DNA of 64,000 nucleotides from Paralvinella palmiformis. Lineage: Eukaryota; Annelida; Polychaeta; Terebellida; Alvinellidae. Position 1 is the first letter of the stretch. Every line of letters begins with the position of its first letter. Location: positions 1-64,000 of the forward strand of contig JAODUP010000940.1 of the NCBI GenBank assembly GCA_025642065.1, written 5' to 3'. A program made the position numbers and the translations under genes. Positions 12,001-25,107 of this stretch are shown here, in pieces. The notes beneath the pieces were generated by a model, which was not told the DNA's origin, did no database searches, and saw nothing but the letters and a program-made list of their open reading frames with translations.

Positions 12001-15000
12001 TGTTATTTACTGCTTCACCACAGATACTAATTCTAAATAAATTCGGCAGAGAAAACCTTGCCAGTTGCCTGGCTGGATGAAAAACTCCCACCTTTTATAG
12101 TGATGAGCTACGGCCAAGATTTCGAATCCCCGACTTCCCACACAGCATGACCATGAGTAAGAAAGTCCTAGGATCTTACCCACTAGGCTTTAGAGGCATG
12201 TGTCTTTGTAGATAAATCATTTATGTTGTGGGTGCAAGAAAACTTAAGCATGTTTACACACACACAAATTTGCACTCACAAATAATTTCATGGTGTTTTC
12301 TAATTTGTGGGAAATAGTACAACTACAAGATGGTAATTCCCTGTATGACCCTCTCTGGTAGTTAGTTACCAGACAATCCTGTTTTGGTGTTTTTTTCCAG
12401 TATTAAATGACTATCCTGACAATAACATGGTGTTTTTTAAATTATGAACAAATTTATTATAATCTGATGTGGATATATTAACAAAACACTGTTTATAAGC
12501 TAGGAGATTACGAAAATAATGGACAAACCACTGTATGTCTCTAAGTTAAATATAAATAATGGATAAATGGTTAGCAAAAAAACAGGTCACCTTAATAACT
12601 ATGTGTACAGTGTCCTTTGTATAAGATCAGGTTATAGTCCATGTTTTGGCATTTTTCCAGTGTGGGAATGGCGGGGGGGAGGTTGAAAGAGAGAAGATAG
12701 TATCAGGCAGAAAGAGAAGTATCCATACTCTTGTATGTTAGTCCTATTTCTTGATCAGGAGTCATGAAATAAAACAAATCCAGATGTGTATTTGTATATT
12801 CACATTATTTAAATATATGTATGTAGCTGGTGCCATCCTTGTGACATTGATGTTGGTTTAGTATAACAAGTACAGTTATCTATAAAGATATCACGATGGG
12901 AACAGATCAGTATAGTTTTTGTCAGTTGTCATTTTTTAATGGACAGCCTCAATGGTGAACCATTTGTACAGTGAACTTGTTAATTTATTTACTAACAATA
13001 GGTCACTTCACTTTACAAGCCAGTGAGTGAAAAAGGTTTCACAAATTGCCCGGAAAAGGCAGTGATTTTGAAAATGTAGCAGAAACCGTCTTGACGATTG
13101 AACAAACGTGCAAAAAGTGAATTTTGTTTAAATGTATGTTCCCTCAGCAGGAATTAAAGCGATGTTGATATTGTGGTTCTAGGCTACTCTGTTCAATTTC
13201 AGTTGACGTCTGTCCTTATTTAGCAACAGTAGCATAGTGTGATCAACCCATGACAGCTCTATGTGAAGCTAAAATGATGATATCACCTTTTGACCATTAT
13301 AGTAGTCCTAATGCTTGACCACAAACAAAATTGGCGCCACAATGTGTTGTGATGTCATAATTTGTTTGTTGTCCTATATGTTGCCATTGAGGCTGGTGTA
13401 ACAGAATATCGCCCAGTAAATAATGCACAAAGGCTGGCACATTTCATAACTAAGTGTTGATTTTGTTCAAAATACATTAATGATTTCTGGTTGTGTGCTA
13501 TCCCAATTCCCATGTTTGTATGAAGTAAGCAGCCTTTTGGGTGCACTGTTGACACACATTGTAAAGTAAATTACCAAGCTGTTAGTATATTCAGTGAACC
13601 AGTGATACATAGGCTTCACACATTTCCCGGAAACACACGCAGCGTGATACAGCAATTTGCAGGCATCATATTATTTAGAAGTAACAAATAAATATTGACA
13701 TTTTTTTAAACAACGATTTGAAAAGATAATAAAACAGTGACATGAAATCCAGACGAGATAGGTTTAGATTTATATAAGTGGGCATGCACCGATATGAAAA
13801 GATAATACTATAATAGTTAGAAACAAATTATCTTTAGAGTTATCAATTAAGTACTGATATGATCAGATAACCAATGTCTGCCTGCAAGTATCAAGCTTGG
13901 TGCCTGGTCCAGAAATTGCTATAAAAGCCAGTAGCAAGGGACTCATGCAAGCAGTCTTCTGTGTGTGAATGAATGCACGATTGAGATAACAGAATTACTG
14001 CCATCTGAAATACATACACGTGGCAGTCCTAGAATTCTATAATGTGTGTGTGTCTTATAGGTCTAACATACAATTCCAAAAACTCATTCACTAATACATA
14101 TGGTGGCTCACAAAGACATACTAAATAAAACCTGATATGATGTTAGTTATTGTGTCTTTGATATTTGATCATATTGAAATAGTAAACAAATTTAAAATCA
14201 TTTTCATAAACTCAATTTAGTTGCCCGTGGGCAAGTATATTGGAAATGCACTTGCCCAACAAATGTTTTCAGTTGCCTAACAAATTTTCACTTGATCCAA
14301 AATTATCATTTATTTTTAAATCTGCTATATTTCACCTACCTGCATATAAACATGTATTTGCAATAAAAATCTACAAATAGAGAAGTGTTTGATAAGAAAT
14401 ACTTATTCAGTGAAGCCCTTTGCTGATTGGTACATAGTCATTTTCACTCTCACTATATAAATAAAATTTCAAATTATCAAGAATGCATAGCCAGTAAACT
14501 ACAATGAATACAGCTTTTAATCAGCAAAACCATTTAAATAGTTCAAGTTGTCTTAAGCCGAAATTCTATATATGCTATATGCGTTATCCAAATGCAACAA
14601 AAATGTATGGGCATGATTCCATATGTACGACTGGGTATGCGAATTCTGAATGCAACAAAACGGATCGCTCCATGTACCGGATGGTTGAATCTATTTTTTA
14701 CGACCCAGGTTTTAAAATTCTGGATTCAGCTATCCAATTCGAGTATCTATGCAGGCCTTCCCAAGAAAAATAGGTCAGAAAGTGAGAGGGGTGTCCAATA
14801 CACATGGATACTGCATTGTCGCATATGCATTCAGATTTGGATGCCGCGTATTCTCGACTTTAGGAGTAGATGGCAGGAAAAAACTATTTTTTTAATTGGC
14901 TTGCTCATCAGGCATGCACACACAGATATTTTGCAAATGTTTGTATCAAAAAGGTACTTGCCTGAACAGGCAGGTGATCGGCGATCATCATGAAAATATA

Positions 15001-18000
15001 CTTTCCCCAGGTTTCCGGGCAACTGATTTTTCAGGCCCTGCATTGACTACATGTTTCATTTGTCAGTTTGTTCTCTGCGATGATAATTATTATTTGATTA
15101 CTGTGCTAACTGATGACAAATGTTTGTGTTTATTTTCCAGAACATAGAGGCACTGGAAAAGTCTAGAAAGACAACTATTGAAAAACGGAAACATTTGATT
15201 GGCTCCCTGATACTCTACTCAATCATCCTCTATTTTGGAGCAGTTTTACTCATCTATTTCTGCTATCTGCCAGAATCTGTCAGTGATCGTATTAAGTACA
15301 CATTGCCTTTGGCCATTTTTCCTGTTCTGTAAGTATAGATAATATATATGTTGATATTACTGATGCGACATTGAAGTCTCCCTATATCAGGGTTCCCATC
15401 CATCCTGGAAAATCTGGAAAATAACAAATTCATTTTCCAGGCCCTGGAAATGTACTGGAATTTTGCAAAATCAGAAAATGTCCAGGAAAAAATATTGTCT
15501 GTGTAAAAATCCAATTAGAACCAAAAAAAACTGTGAATAAATATTATGACTGTAGAAGAATACACAATGCACACATTAATGGTCTCCCCATCCCATTAGC
15601 TTTAATAATGTCATACAACTGGTATGGCATAGAGTACTCCCCTATAATTTCTGATCCGAGATATTTACTTGTTGGTCGTCGTCTATAAAACAATCTAAGT
15701 CTGTGGTTAGATGAGGAATGAAAGCGAGCAGGTTTCAGAATAATCTAGTGTTGTGGTTCTGTTTCAATAAGCTACAAGAAATGTGTTGTTATGTATGTCA
15801 TTTAAAGGTTATAATTTTTACTTTTGTTAATTATAATTTGGATCTCACGGCTTTTGAATGTTTATGATTATTTTCTTATTATTAGCTTTATTTTGTGGAT
15901 GTCGCAAATAACGTGTAATGAATTTTGCTAGTCCCTGAAATAATAACTTTTTCTGGATTGTGACACTCATTGGCAACATTCTTGACACAGTGATGGGAAG
16001 TTTATTTATCATAGTATCATTTTGTTGCCACAGAATATTCAGATAATTGACAACAAACATTTATAATGCTCGTAGTCAGCTTTTACTGCCAATAGTTGCT
16101 CTATGTCATTAGATATAAACAGATTTGACATCTGGTATATGATGGGTGACCCCTAGGATTACAGCAAAGTTATAAATGTGTTAAATGTTCAGATATCCGT
16201 GGTAAAATCAATCAAATTGGGCCACATTTTAGAAAATCTAATCGAAGCAGTTTTTAAAAATGTTATTGTCATATAGAAGTAAGGTCGCCTTCGCATTGGT
16301 ATTCCTGGCTATTGTGTTTTTTTAAATTATATTTGAGGATTGGTATTTTACAGCCACTTTTGTGCACATGGTAGGCTAATGGGCCGAGCGACCTCCAAAG
16401 GTAATGAAGCAGAATCAAAGATGAAACACCCTTCAGATATGCCCACGCCGAGATTCGAACTCAGGTGGTAGTGATATCTGGTCCACCATGCTAATAACTA
16501 GACCACGGAGGCAGCCCTGTATAGCATAAAATGAATATATATTTATTGTTATTGTTACATAATCTACATAGTGTACTAACACTATAATAAATAAACATCT
16601 GTGTTGGTTTCATATGATGTCATAAATACTGTTAGTATTTTATGATTGAAGTTCAACAAGATGTATAATAAAAACATATTATTTCGATTACCACTCATTT
16701 TACCAGCTTATAGTTATAGCATCAGTCTGGTACTGTCTGTTAGTAGTTCTTCTGGCTCTCACCAGATGGAGAGTGTTAGTTGGGATATATCTATTTGTTT
16801 TTAATATGTTGTGAATCTCAAAAACCTTTTGTTGTAAAGCATTAAATTATTTTGGTATGTCCAGGCTTTTTTCTGGAATCTTTTTTAATCTCAGCAGATA
16901 TTTATACATTTTTCATGAAAATTTATCTGATATATTTTTTGGCCGTTTTAAGTGTTTCTTTTTTGACAAAATATTTCATCCGGTTTTTGCCCTCAAATTT
17001 ATGGAAACTGTCATCTCCCAGATAACTTAATTCAATCTCCGTGGGGAAGCTATAAATTACAGACCATTTGCGTCTCTCTCATTTGAGGTTGCCAGCCATT
17101 TTGGCCATTATTATTATTATTATTATACAAATCTGACATACGTACTATTTGTATTAATGTTTTACACTATTTTCAGTGTGTGGATTATAAAGAGATTTCT
17201 TCACTGGTATTTTGTAAATGTGATCACCAAAAATGAAGCTGCATTACAAGAACTTAAAGAAGAGAAGAAGAAAATAGTAAATATATTATTACAGTATAGA
17301 TAATGTGTACACAAGGACAGAAATTACTGTACCTGGACTTGTACATAATCATTTTTTTCTGATGATTGTATATGTACTTGATGATCAGAGGATTTGCAGT
17401 TGGCATTTTTTTTCTTGGGTCACTTTCTATGTTTATAGTAAAGCATTAGTTGTTTCGAGAACATTTTATAATTAATGTCATTGTGACATATCGGTGTCAT
17501 CATCGTATCATATGTTTTGTTATTGTTAATTTAATTTGTTTTAGCTTGATGATGTCATGGAAACTGAAACATATAAGAAAGCTAAAGAAATCCTCGCCAA
17601 ATATAATCCGGAGAATCTTAATGACATCAATGTAAGTTGATTAAAATCATCATTCTAATGTGTTGTTTGTCTGGAATTCAAATGCAGGGTTTTAAATTGT
17701 AGCAACATATTTTGTTTGAAGTGGATTTCTAATGGCATTACCTGGAAATTTGCAGGTGAATCATTAGACTCGAAGGAATGGGAAAGTCGTAGTCTGAGTT
17801 AAGAATTAGTAAATTATTAGTAATATTATATAGCACCCTATTTTTTCACTCTAAAACACCATACATGAACTTGAAAACAAATGTTTTATTATTATAATTA
17901 CAAATATGATTATATAAACATGAAAATAAAAACATTTTATGACGGATATTACTTATTTATCCTCTTCATCCCAATGGGACATCAAGCTACAATAACAATG

Positions 18001-21000
18001 TTAGTTGTTGTAATAGTTTCTATAACAGGTTTGTTTTTATGGGATGAGGTGGTTAGCCCCACACTCACCCCCAACATAGAGGACCAGGTGCTGGGTTTAG
18101 TCTGGTCCCTCCTCTGAGACCTGCACAGCTTGGTTAAACCTGTCAGGGACTTAAGCCCCCACCGGTATAGCTTCCAAAGTCCTTGAGACACACAGGTCCC
18201 CTCATCATTGGCAAGGTACCAGCACAGAGGGGGATGAAGGCTATAAATTATATGATTTTGTGAAAATAGTACATCATGGATATGTGACTAATTCAGTTAA
18301 TTATGACTAGGAAATAATTATTACAGGTTTATAAATTGACTAGATATTTACAGGTGTCAGTGGCTCAGTTAACATCCCAATGTATTCCAAAGTTTGACTC
18401 AAGCCATGGGATAGATAGTGGGATAATGGGCTCATGTGATAGATTTGTTGAATTGTATATTATTCATATCATTATATTCCTTAACATCCAACTCGGACAG
18501 CTACGTTTCTGGTCATACAAACAAAATTTCACTCGTACAACATCCCTAGTACTCTGCCCTCACTGCTGACAAACATACATCTGCTCAACTTCCCAGGTCA
18601 TCCGGTGTATGGTAGAAAACAAAAAAAATCCTTTCCTTGCTAAAGACTAAAAAGTGTGAGAGATAGCAGCATTGTTTATCAGAAAAACAACATTTCAACC
18701 AGACAATATCAGCCCACTTTTTCTGAAAAAACCCAATAGACAACACCAGCAACAATAATGTCACAACAACACAACTAAAATAAACACCAGGTGGCGGGGG
18801 GCGGAGTTATACCCCAAATGCCATGACTTTTTTTAATCAAATGCAAATTTATGTTTGTTTGAACGTGAGTGTGAGTGACATGTACATGTACAAAATATAT
18901 GTGCATTTACTGTATTTCTTTACTGTATTTTAACTGTATGTAAATATAACTCAACAGTGTAGGTATAAACAAATTCCTAATTCATATTCAATTAAGCAAC
19001 ATAAATAAACACAGTGTGCCATATTATGAATTGATTAATGTTCCTCAAAATCAGACCTCTTCCGAATACCATCCCACAGCCAAATTCTGATCCCAAATAT
19101 TGTGTTTAAGAGAGGGCGTACTGTAAGAATAATAATATTATTAATAATAATGTAGATTTAATGAACACCCTTACTAGAATCATTTCTAGTTATTTACAGA
19201 AACTAGACCATAATCATGTCAGTTATTCTAGTCATCCATCACTCAATATATTAGATGTTTCTAAATGATTGTTACTCTCAAAACTTCATTATAATTTAGC
19301 TGAACACTGTTTGATTGGACTAATCACACACACACACACACACAACAAACAGGGCACCTTTATCACATCCTAAAGATGACAATAAATGGCCTACTCTTTA
19401 GGAAAACATCCCACAAACACGGGTTTTATATTGACTCGAACCCTGACTTTGAAGTTTATGGCACACCACTCTATTTGTTGCACATTTGGAGGCAGTATCA
19501 GATACAGTTAAATAATATCAAAATACTTAGTTTTATTCTTATTGTTGTACTTATTATTATTATTATTACATTGTTGTTGTTTTTTTATGTTGTGTTTCTC
19601 AATATACAGACATATAATATGTAAAGATTATTTAATTTTTCACAATATCTATCATTATTATAAAATCGTTATTAATATTAATTTATTTATTTCTATTTTT
19701 CCTTTCAGTCCTCATCACCTACTACGGCAAAGTCACCTGAAGGTCAAGGTTGTTATTTATTTTTCATTGTGGGGCAATATTATGTAGGGCATATCACCAT
19801 GATAAGACAAAACATTGAACCATCCCACCACATACCACTCCACCACATACCACTCCACCACATACCACTGCACCACATACCACTCCACCACATACCACTC
19901 CACCACATACCACTGCACCACATACCACAATACATCATGTGCCACCTCTTATTTGTATAACTACATTTCTACATCAGTTTTGTCTTAGTAATAATATTTT
20001 TGTCATTTAAGGTTTTTAGGTAAATTGTCAAAACAGAAAATATCTGTCAAGGGGATATAGGATTGTCTATCAGGAGAATATAGGATTGTCTGTCAGGGGG
20101 ATATAGGATTGTCTATCAGGAGAATATAGGATTGTCTGTCAGGGGGATATAGGATTGTCTGTCATGGGGATATAGGATTGTCTATCAGGAGAATATAGGA
20201 TTGTCTGTCAGGGGGATATAGGATTATCTGTCACAGGGATATAGGATTGTCTGTAAGAGGTATATAGGATTGTCTGTCAGGAGGATATAGGATTGTCTGT
20301 CAGGGGAATATAGGAATGTCTATCAGGAGGATATAGGATTGTCTGTCAGGGGGATATAGGATTATCTGTCACAGGGATATAGGATTGTCTGTAAGATATA
20401 TATAGGATTGTCTGTCAAGAGGATATAGGATTGTCTGTCAGGGGGATATAGGATTTCTGTTAGGGGGATATAGGATTGTCTGTCAGGGGGATATAGGATT
20501 GTCTGTCATGAGAATATAGGATTATCTGTCAGGGGGATATAGGATTGTCTATTATGAGAATATAGGATTGCCTGTCAGGGGGATATAGATTATATATGTC
20601 AGTGGGATATATAATTGTTTGTCAGGGGGATTAGTATTGTCTATCAGGGAAGTTACTTGGGTATATAGGACAGATTATTTACATATGGCCATGGTCATTC
20701 TGTGCGGGAGGTCACAGGTTTGTGCCTCAGCTGTGGTACTATAATAGGGGGAACTGACAAGGTTTTCTCCACTGAACATGCCATATATTGTAAATTCTAA
20801 ATTTATTTAGAATTAGTCTCCACATGGAAGCTATAAATTACAGACAATATGGGTTTCCCTTATTTGAATCTGCCAGCCACATTAAGAACTGCCATTTTGG
20901 CTATTATTATTATATTATTATTATAAGATTGTCTGTCAGTGGGATTAAAGCAAACTTTACCATGTTTGTGATATACAGTTATTGTCGTCATTACAATCCT

Positions 21001-24000
21001 CTTATCTTGGTCTAGATTTACGTCACAGGAAGACGGATCAATCCAATATGGCCACTAAGAGTCAAGGACAAGATGTCACTGGCTTTCCTGTGACATCACC
21101 TACTGGACAGTCTGGTCATCAGTTAGTACATCCACCTGGAAGTAAGCCATGTGCAGCAGAGCAAAAGATTCCTTGGACAACACAACAAATCTCAGGTTAG
21201 TTTTTTATTTGTTTATAGACAGATAAAATATGATATGACAATTATATATTAAGAACACTTGCTGAGTCATTGGCGAGTATATGGCAGCTGTCAGTGAATA
21301 TATAACAGCTGTCATATACTTGCTGACAGCAGTCGGTGAATTTGACAGCTGTCAAATACACTGGGAATACCCAAAGGGAACATATTTGATGGAATTTATT
21401 TAGGAACAAAGCAAAATATCATGGACAATAATGGAAGAAATGAACATCAACAGCTGTCATCACACTGACATGTTAGTAGAGTAGAGTATTTATTTTCCAA
21501 GTATATGATCATACAAAATGTACATACAACAAAATATAATAATAGAAATTGGGGGACCGGTGTTTAGCCAATCCCTGTCTTTCCACTGGCCATAGACTAT
21601 AACCACCTGGAAATTTATATCACGTGTCATATTTGTTTTAATATAACCACACTCACTGTAAACAATTTACGCCTAGACTCATCATTATGTTCAACCTGTG
21701 TCTAATCGGTTTATACTAATACAACATCATATAACCATGTGCTTGCTGGAAAACAGCATCAAGTACTTGAAAATTAATTGTCATGGCTTCTGAATTGAAT
21801 GGATTTAGTATCCTTTGTTGCTTTTGTGCCAAGTTCATCTCTGAAATCCATCGTTATGGGTTCTAAATTGGGGGGGGGGATCTACTAATTACCAGCCTCT
21901 GATTACAAGATTCACTGCGATTCACAGGTCCGAGTGTGTCACACACAGTCATGTGATCAGTGTGTGATAGGAATTATATTTTGGTATAATCATTATTTAT
22001 TTTATGAACAGTTTGCATAATGTTGTTAATTAATATTTCAATATGAACGGAGAACAGCGATAATTTTTTCCATAATAAATGATGGTTTGATTATATTATG
22101 CTGACTAGATCATTTAGATTTATAACATAGGTGGGTAATATTCATTATTTAGCTTCTTCTACCTTTTTTGTAATTTTGTGGTCATCCATGCAAATTAACA
22201 GATCTATATAAAGCAAAAGTACGGACTGAGTCTATCATCTTCCTGTTGGGATGTTCAGGATCTTGACAGACCAAAATATTTTTTTTAATTGTTTTATTTC
22301 ACACAACAGGAGTACAATGCATGAATGTACAGATATAATGGCAATAACGATGAAATACATTTTAAAATTATACATAAATCAAGATTGACATGTGTAACTC
22401 CTATTTTTATGTCCTTATATGGGACTTGGTCACAAGCTTAGATGTCTATATAAGATTGTTACTGTTGGTGGTCTCATGTTAAGTTTCCACATTATAATTT
22501 CAGCCACATCTCCTGGCCAGAAGCCCAAGCTGGTTTCCTTGCCACGACCTCTCTTACCGCAGAATCGTACGTTTTTTGACAAATTTGTAGATTATCTGCT
22601 TGTCGATGGTCCACAGAATAGATATGCTCTGATCTGTAAACAGTGCCATTCTCACAACGGAATGGCACTAAAAGAGGAATTTGAATATTTCAGTAAGTAA
22701 TGGTCTCAATTACTCCTAAACTAGTATGTGTGTGTGGTGTATGTTAGATAATTTATTGAAAAATGAACTTAACTTTTCTATTGTAACTTATTCATATCTT
22801 TATAATAAAATTCTGTTGTATCCTATAGTGACTATTTAGTATGATGAACAGCACTATTCATGAATAGGATGTTATTTACATTAGATTATTTCAAAGCGGA
22901 TCTCCTAGCAGATATAACATGGCCAGCCAGGCTGAAGTTTCGCTCACTGGCACCATTTGTACGGATCACACATAGGACGTTTCTTGTAATACGTGAGAGT
23001 GATGGATATCCAGTTATGTGTACCTTCCAACACTGTAGTACACAAGAACATTGTTTTACTACATCCTGTTTATAGACCTGGAGCTCTCCTTGTTTTGGTT
23101 GTTGATTCATTTCATCATCGAACTCATCCAGGTGTCGTGACAGACGTTTGGTGGTGACTCAGGGGGCAGGATCTCCATCTGATCAGCGATGTAGTCCATG
23201 GCGATTTGTTGGTCAGAGTGTGGCTTGGCCTGCATAGACTTTTGCCTAGGATTTAGAAATACTGCTGCCTTGTGCAGGATGTGAGGGTTGAACTTTTCCT
23301 CTAACATTGTGAGACAAGTGTCTTTCAGTGCCAGTATGTTGTCACAGTCCTCATCAGCTATCTTACAATGTTTCTGGAGTATAACAACCCAGGGGATGAC
23401 AATATGTAGAGTTGTGACACTCTGGCTTCCAGGTAGCCATATAGAATGACGGTGTCTGAATAATGGCATATATTTTGGATATAAAATAAATAAAACCCAT
23501 ATTTTTTCAAGCAACCCGTACACAACCCAACCCACAAGACAACAACCCGAACCCAACCCACAAGACAACAACCCAACCCACAAGACAACAACCCGAACCC
23601 AACCCACAAGACAACAACCCAACCCACAAGACAACAACCCAACCCACAAGACAACAACCCAACCCACAAGACAACAACCCAACCCACAAGACAACAACCC
23701 GAACCCAACCCACAAGACAACAACCCAAACCCAACCCACAAGACAGCAACCCAAATCTAACCCACAAGACAGCAACCCAAATCCAACCCACAAGACAACA
23801 AACCCAACCCACAAGACAACAACCCGAACCCAACCCACAAGACAACAACCCGAACCCAACCCACAAGACAACAACCCGAACCCAACCCACAAGACAACAA
23901 CCCAAATCCAACCCACAAGACAACAACCCAAACCCAACCCACGAGACAGCAACCCAAATCCAACCCACAAGACAACAAACCCAACCCACAAGACAACAAC

Positions 24001-25074
24001 CCAAACCCACAAGACAGCAACCCAAACCCAACCCACAAGACAACAAACCCAACCCACAAGACAACAACCCAAACCCAACCCACAAGAAAACAACCCAAAC
24101 CCACAAGACAACAACCCAAACCCAACCCACAAGACAGCAACCCAAATCCAACCCACAAGACAGCAACCCAAACCCAACCCACAAGACAACAAACCCAACC
24201 CACAAGACAACAACCCAAACCACAAGACAAACCCAAACCCAACCCACAAGACAACAAACCCAACCCACAAGACAACAACCCAAACCCAACCCACAAGACA
24301 ACAAACCCAACCCACAAGACAACAACCCAAACCCAACCCACAAGACAACAACCCAACCCACAAGACAACAACCCAAACCCACAAGACAACAACCCAAACC
24401 CAACCCACAAGACAACAACCCAAACCCACAAGACAACAACCCCAAACCCAAACCCACAAGACAAACAACCCAAACCCACAAGACAACAACCCAAACCCAC
24501 AAGAAAACACCCAAACCCAACCCACAAGACAACAACCCAACCCACAAGACAACAACCCAAACCCACAAGACAACAACCCAAACCCAACCCACAAGAAAAC
24601 AACCCAAACCCAACCCACAAGAAACAACCCAAACCCAACCCACAAGACAACAACCCAAACCCAACCCACAAGACAACAACCCAAACCCAACCCACAAGAC
24701 AACAACCCAAACCCAACCCACAAGACAACAACCCAAACCCAACCCACAAGAAAACAACCCAAACCCAACCCACAAGACAACAACCCAAACCCACAAGACA
24801 ACAACCCAACCCACAAGACAACAACCCAACCCACAAGACAACAACCCAAACCAACCCACAAGACAACAACCCAAACCCAACCCACAAGACAACAACCCAA
24901 ACCCACAAGACAACAACCCAAACCCAACCCACAAGAAAACAACCCAAACCCAACCTGTGACCCAAAGAAAGAGTTCAACTCGACTCACAGGTCCAGGTTA
25001 GGTTAACCCGAACAGGTTAACCTAACCTGTGCAGAGCTCTAGTGTGTGTGTGTGTGTGTATATGTGTGTGTGTA

Positions 25075-25107
<33 letters not shown>

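Noticed and set aside
14504..15043. Overlapping ORFs of 70-133 codons in LNPK intron 2
   Set aside because: No family motif, both strands open, located inside a well-defined intron.
20040..20650. CRISPR-like regular repeats
   Set aside because: Units are directly contiguous with no unique spacers and lie in a eukaryotic intron; a minisatellite.
22860..23075. Plus-strand ORF of 71 codons
   Set aside because: It is the antisense of the hAT dimerisation region.
23107..24988. Minus-strand ORFs of 400-620 codons rich in Gly/Val/Leu/Cys/Trp
   Set aside because: They are the translation of a minisatellite open in three frames; only the last stretch is true (hAT) coding sequence.
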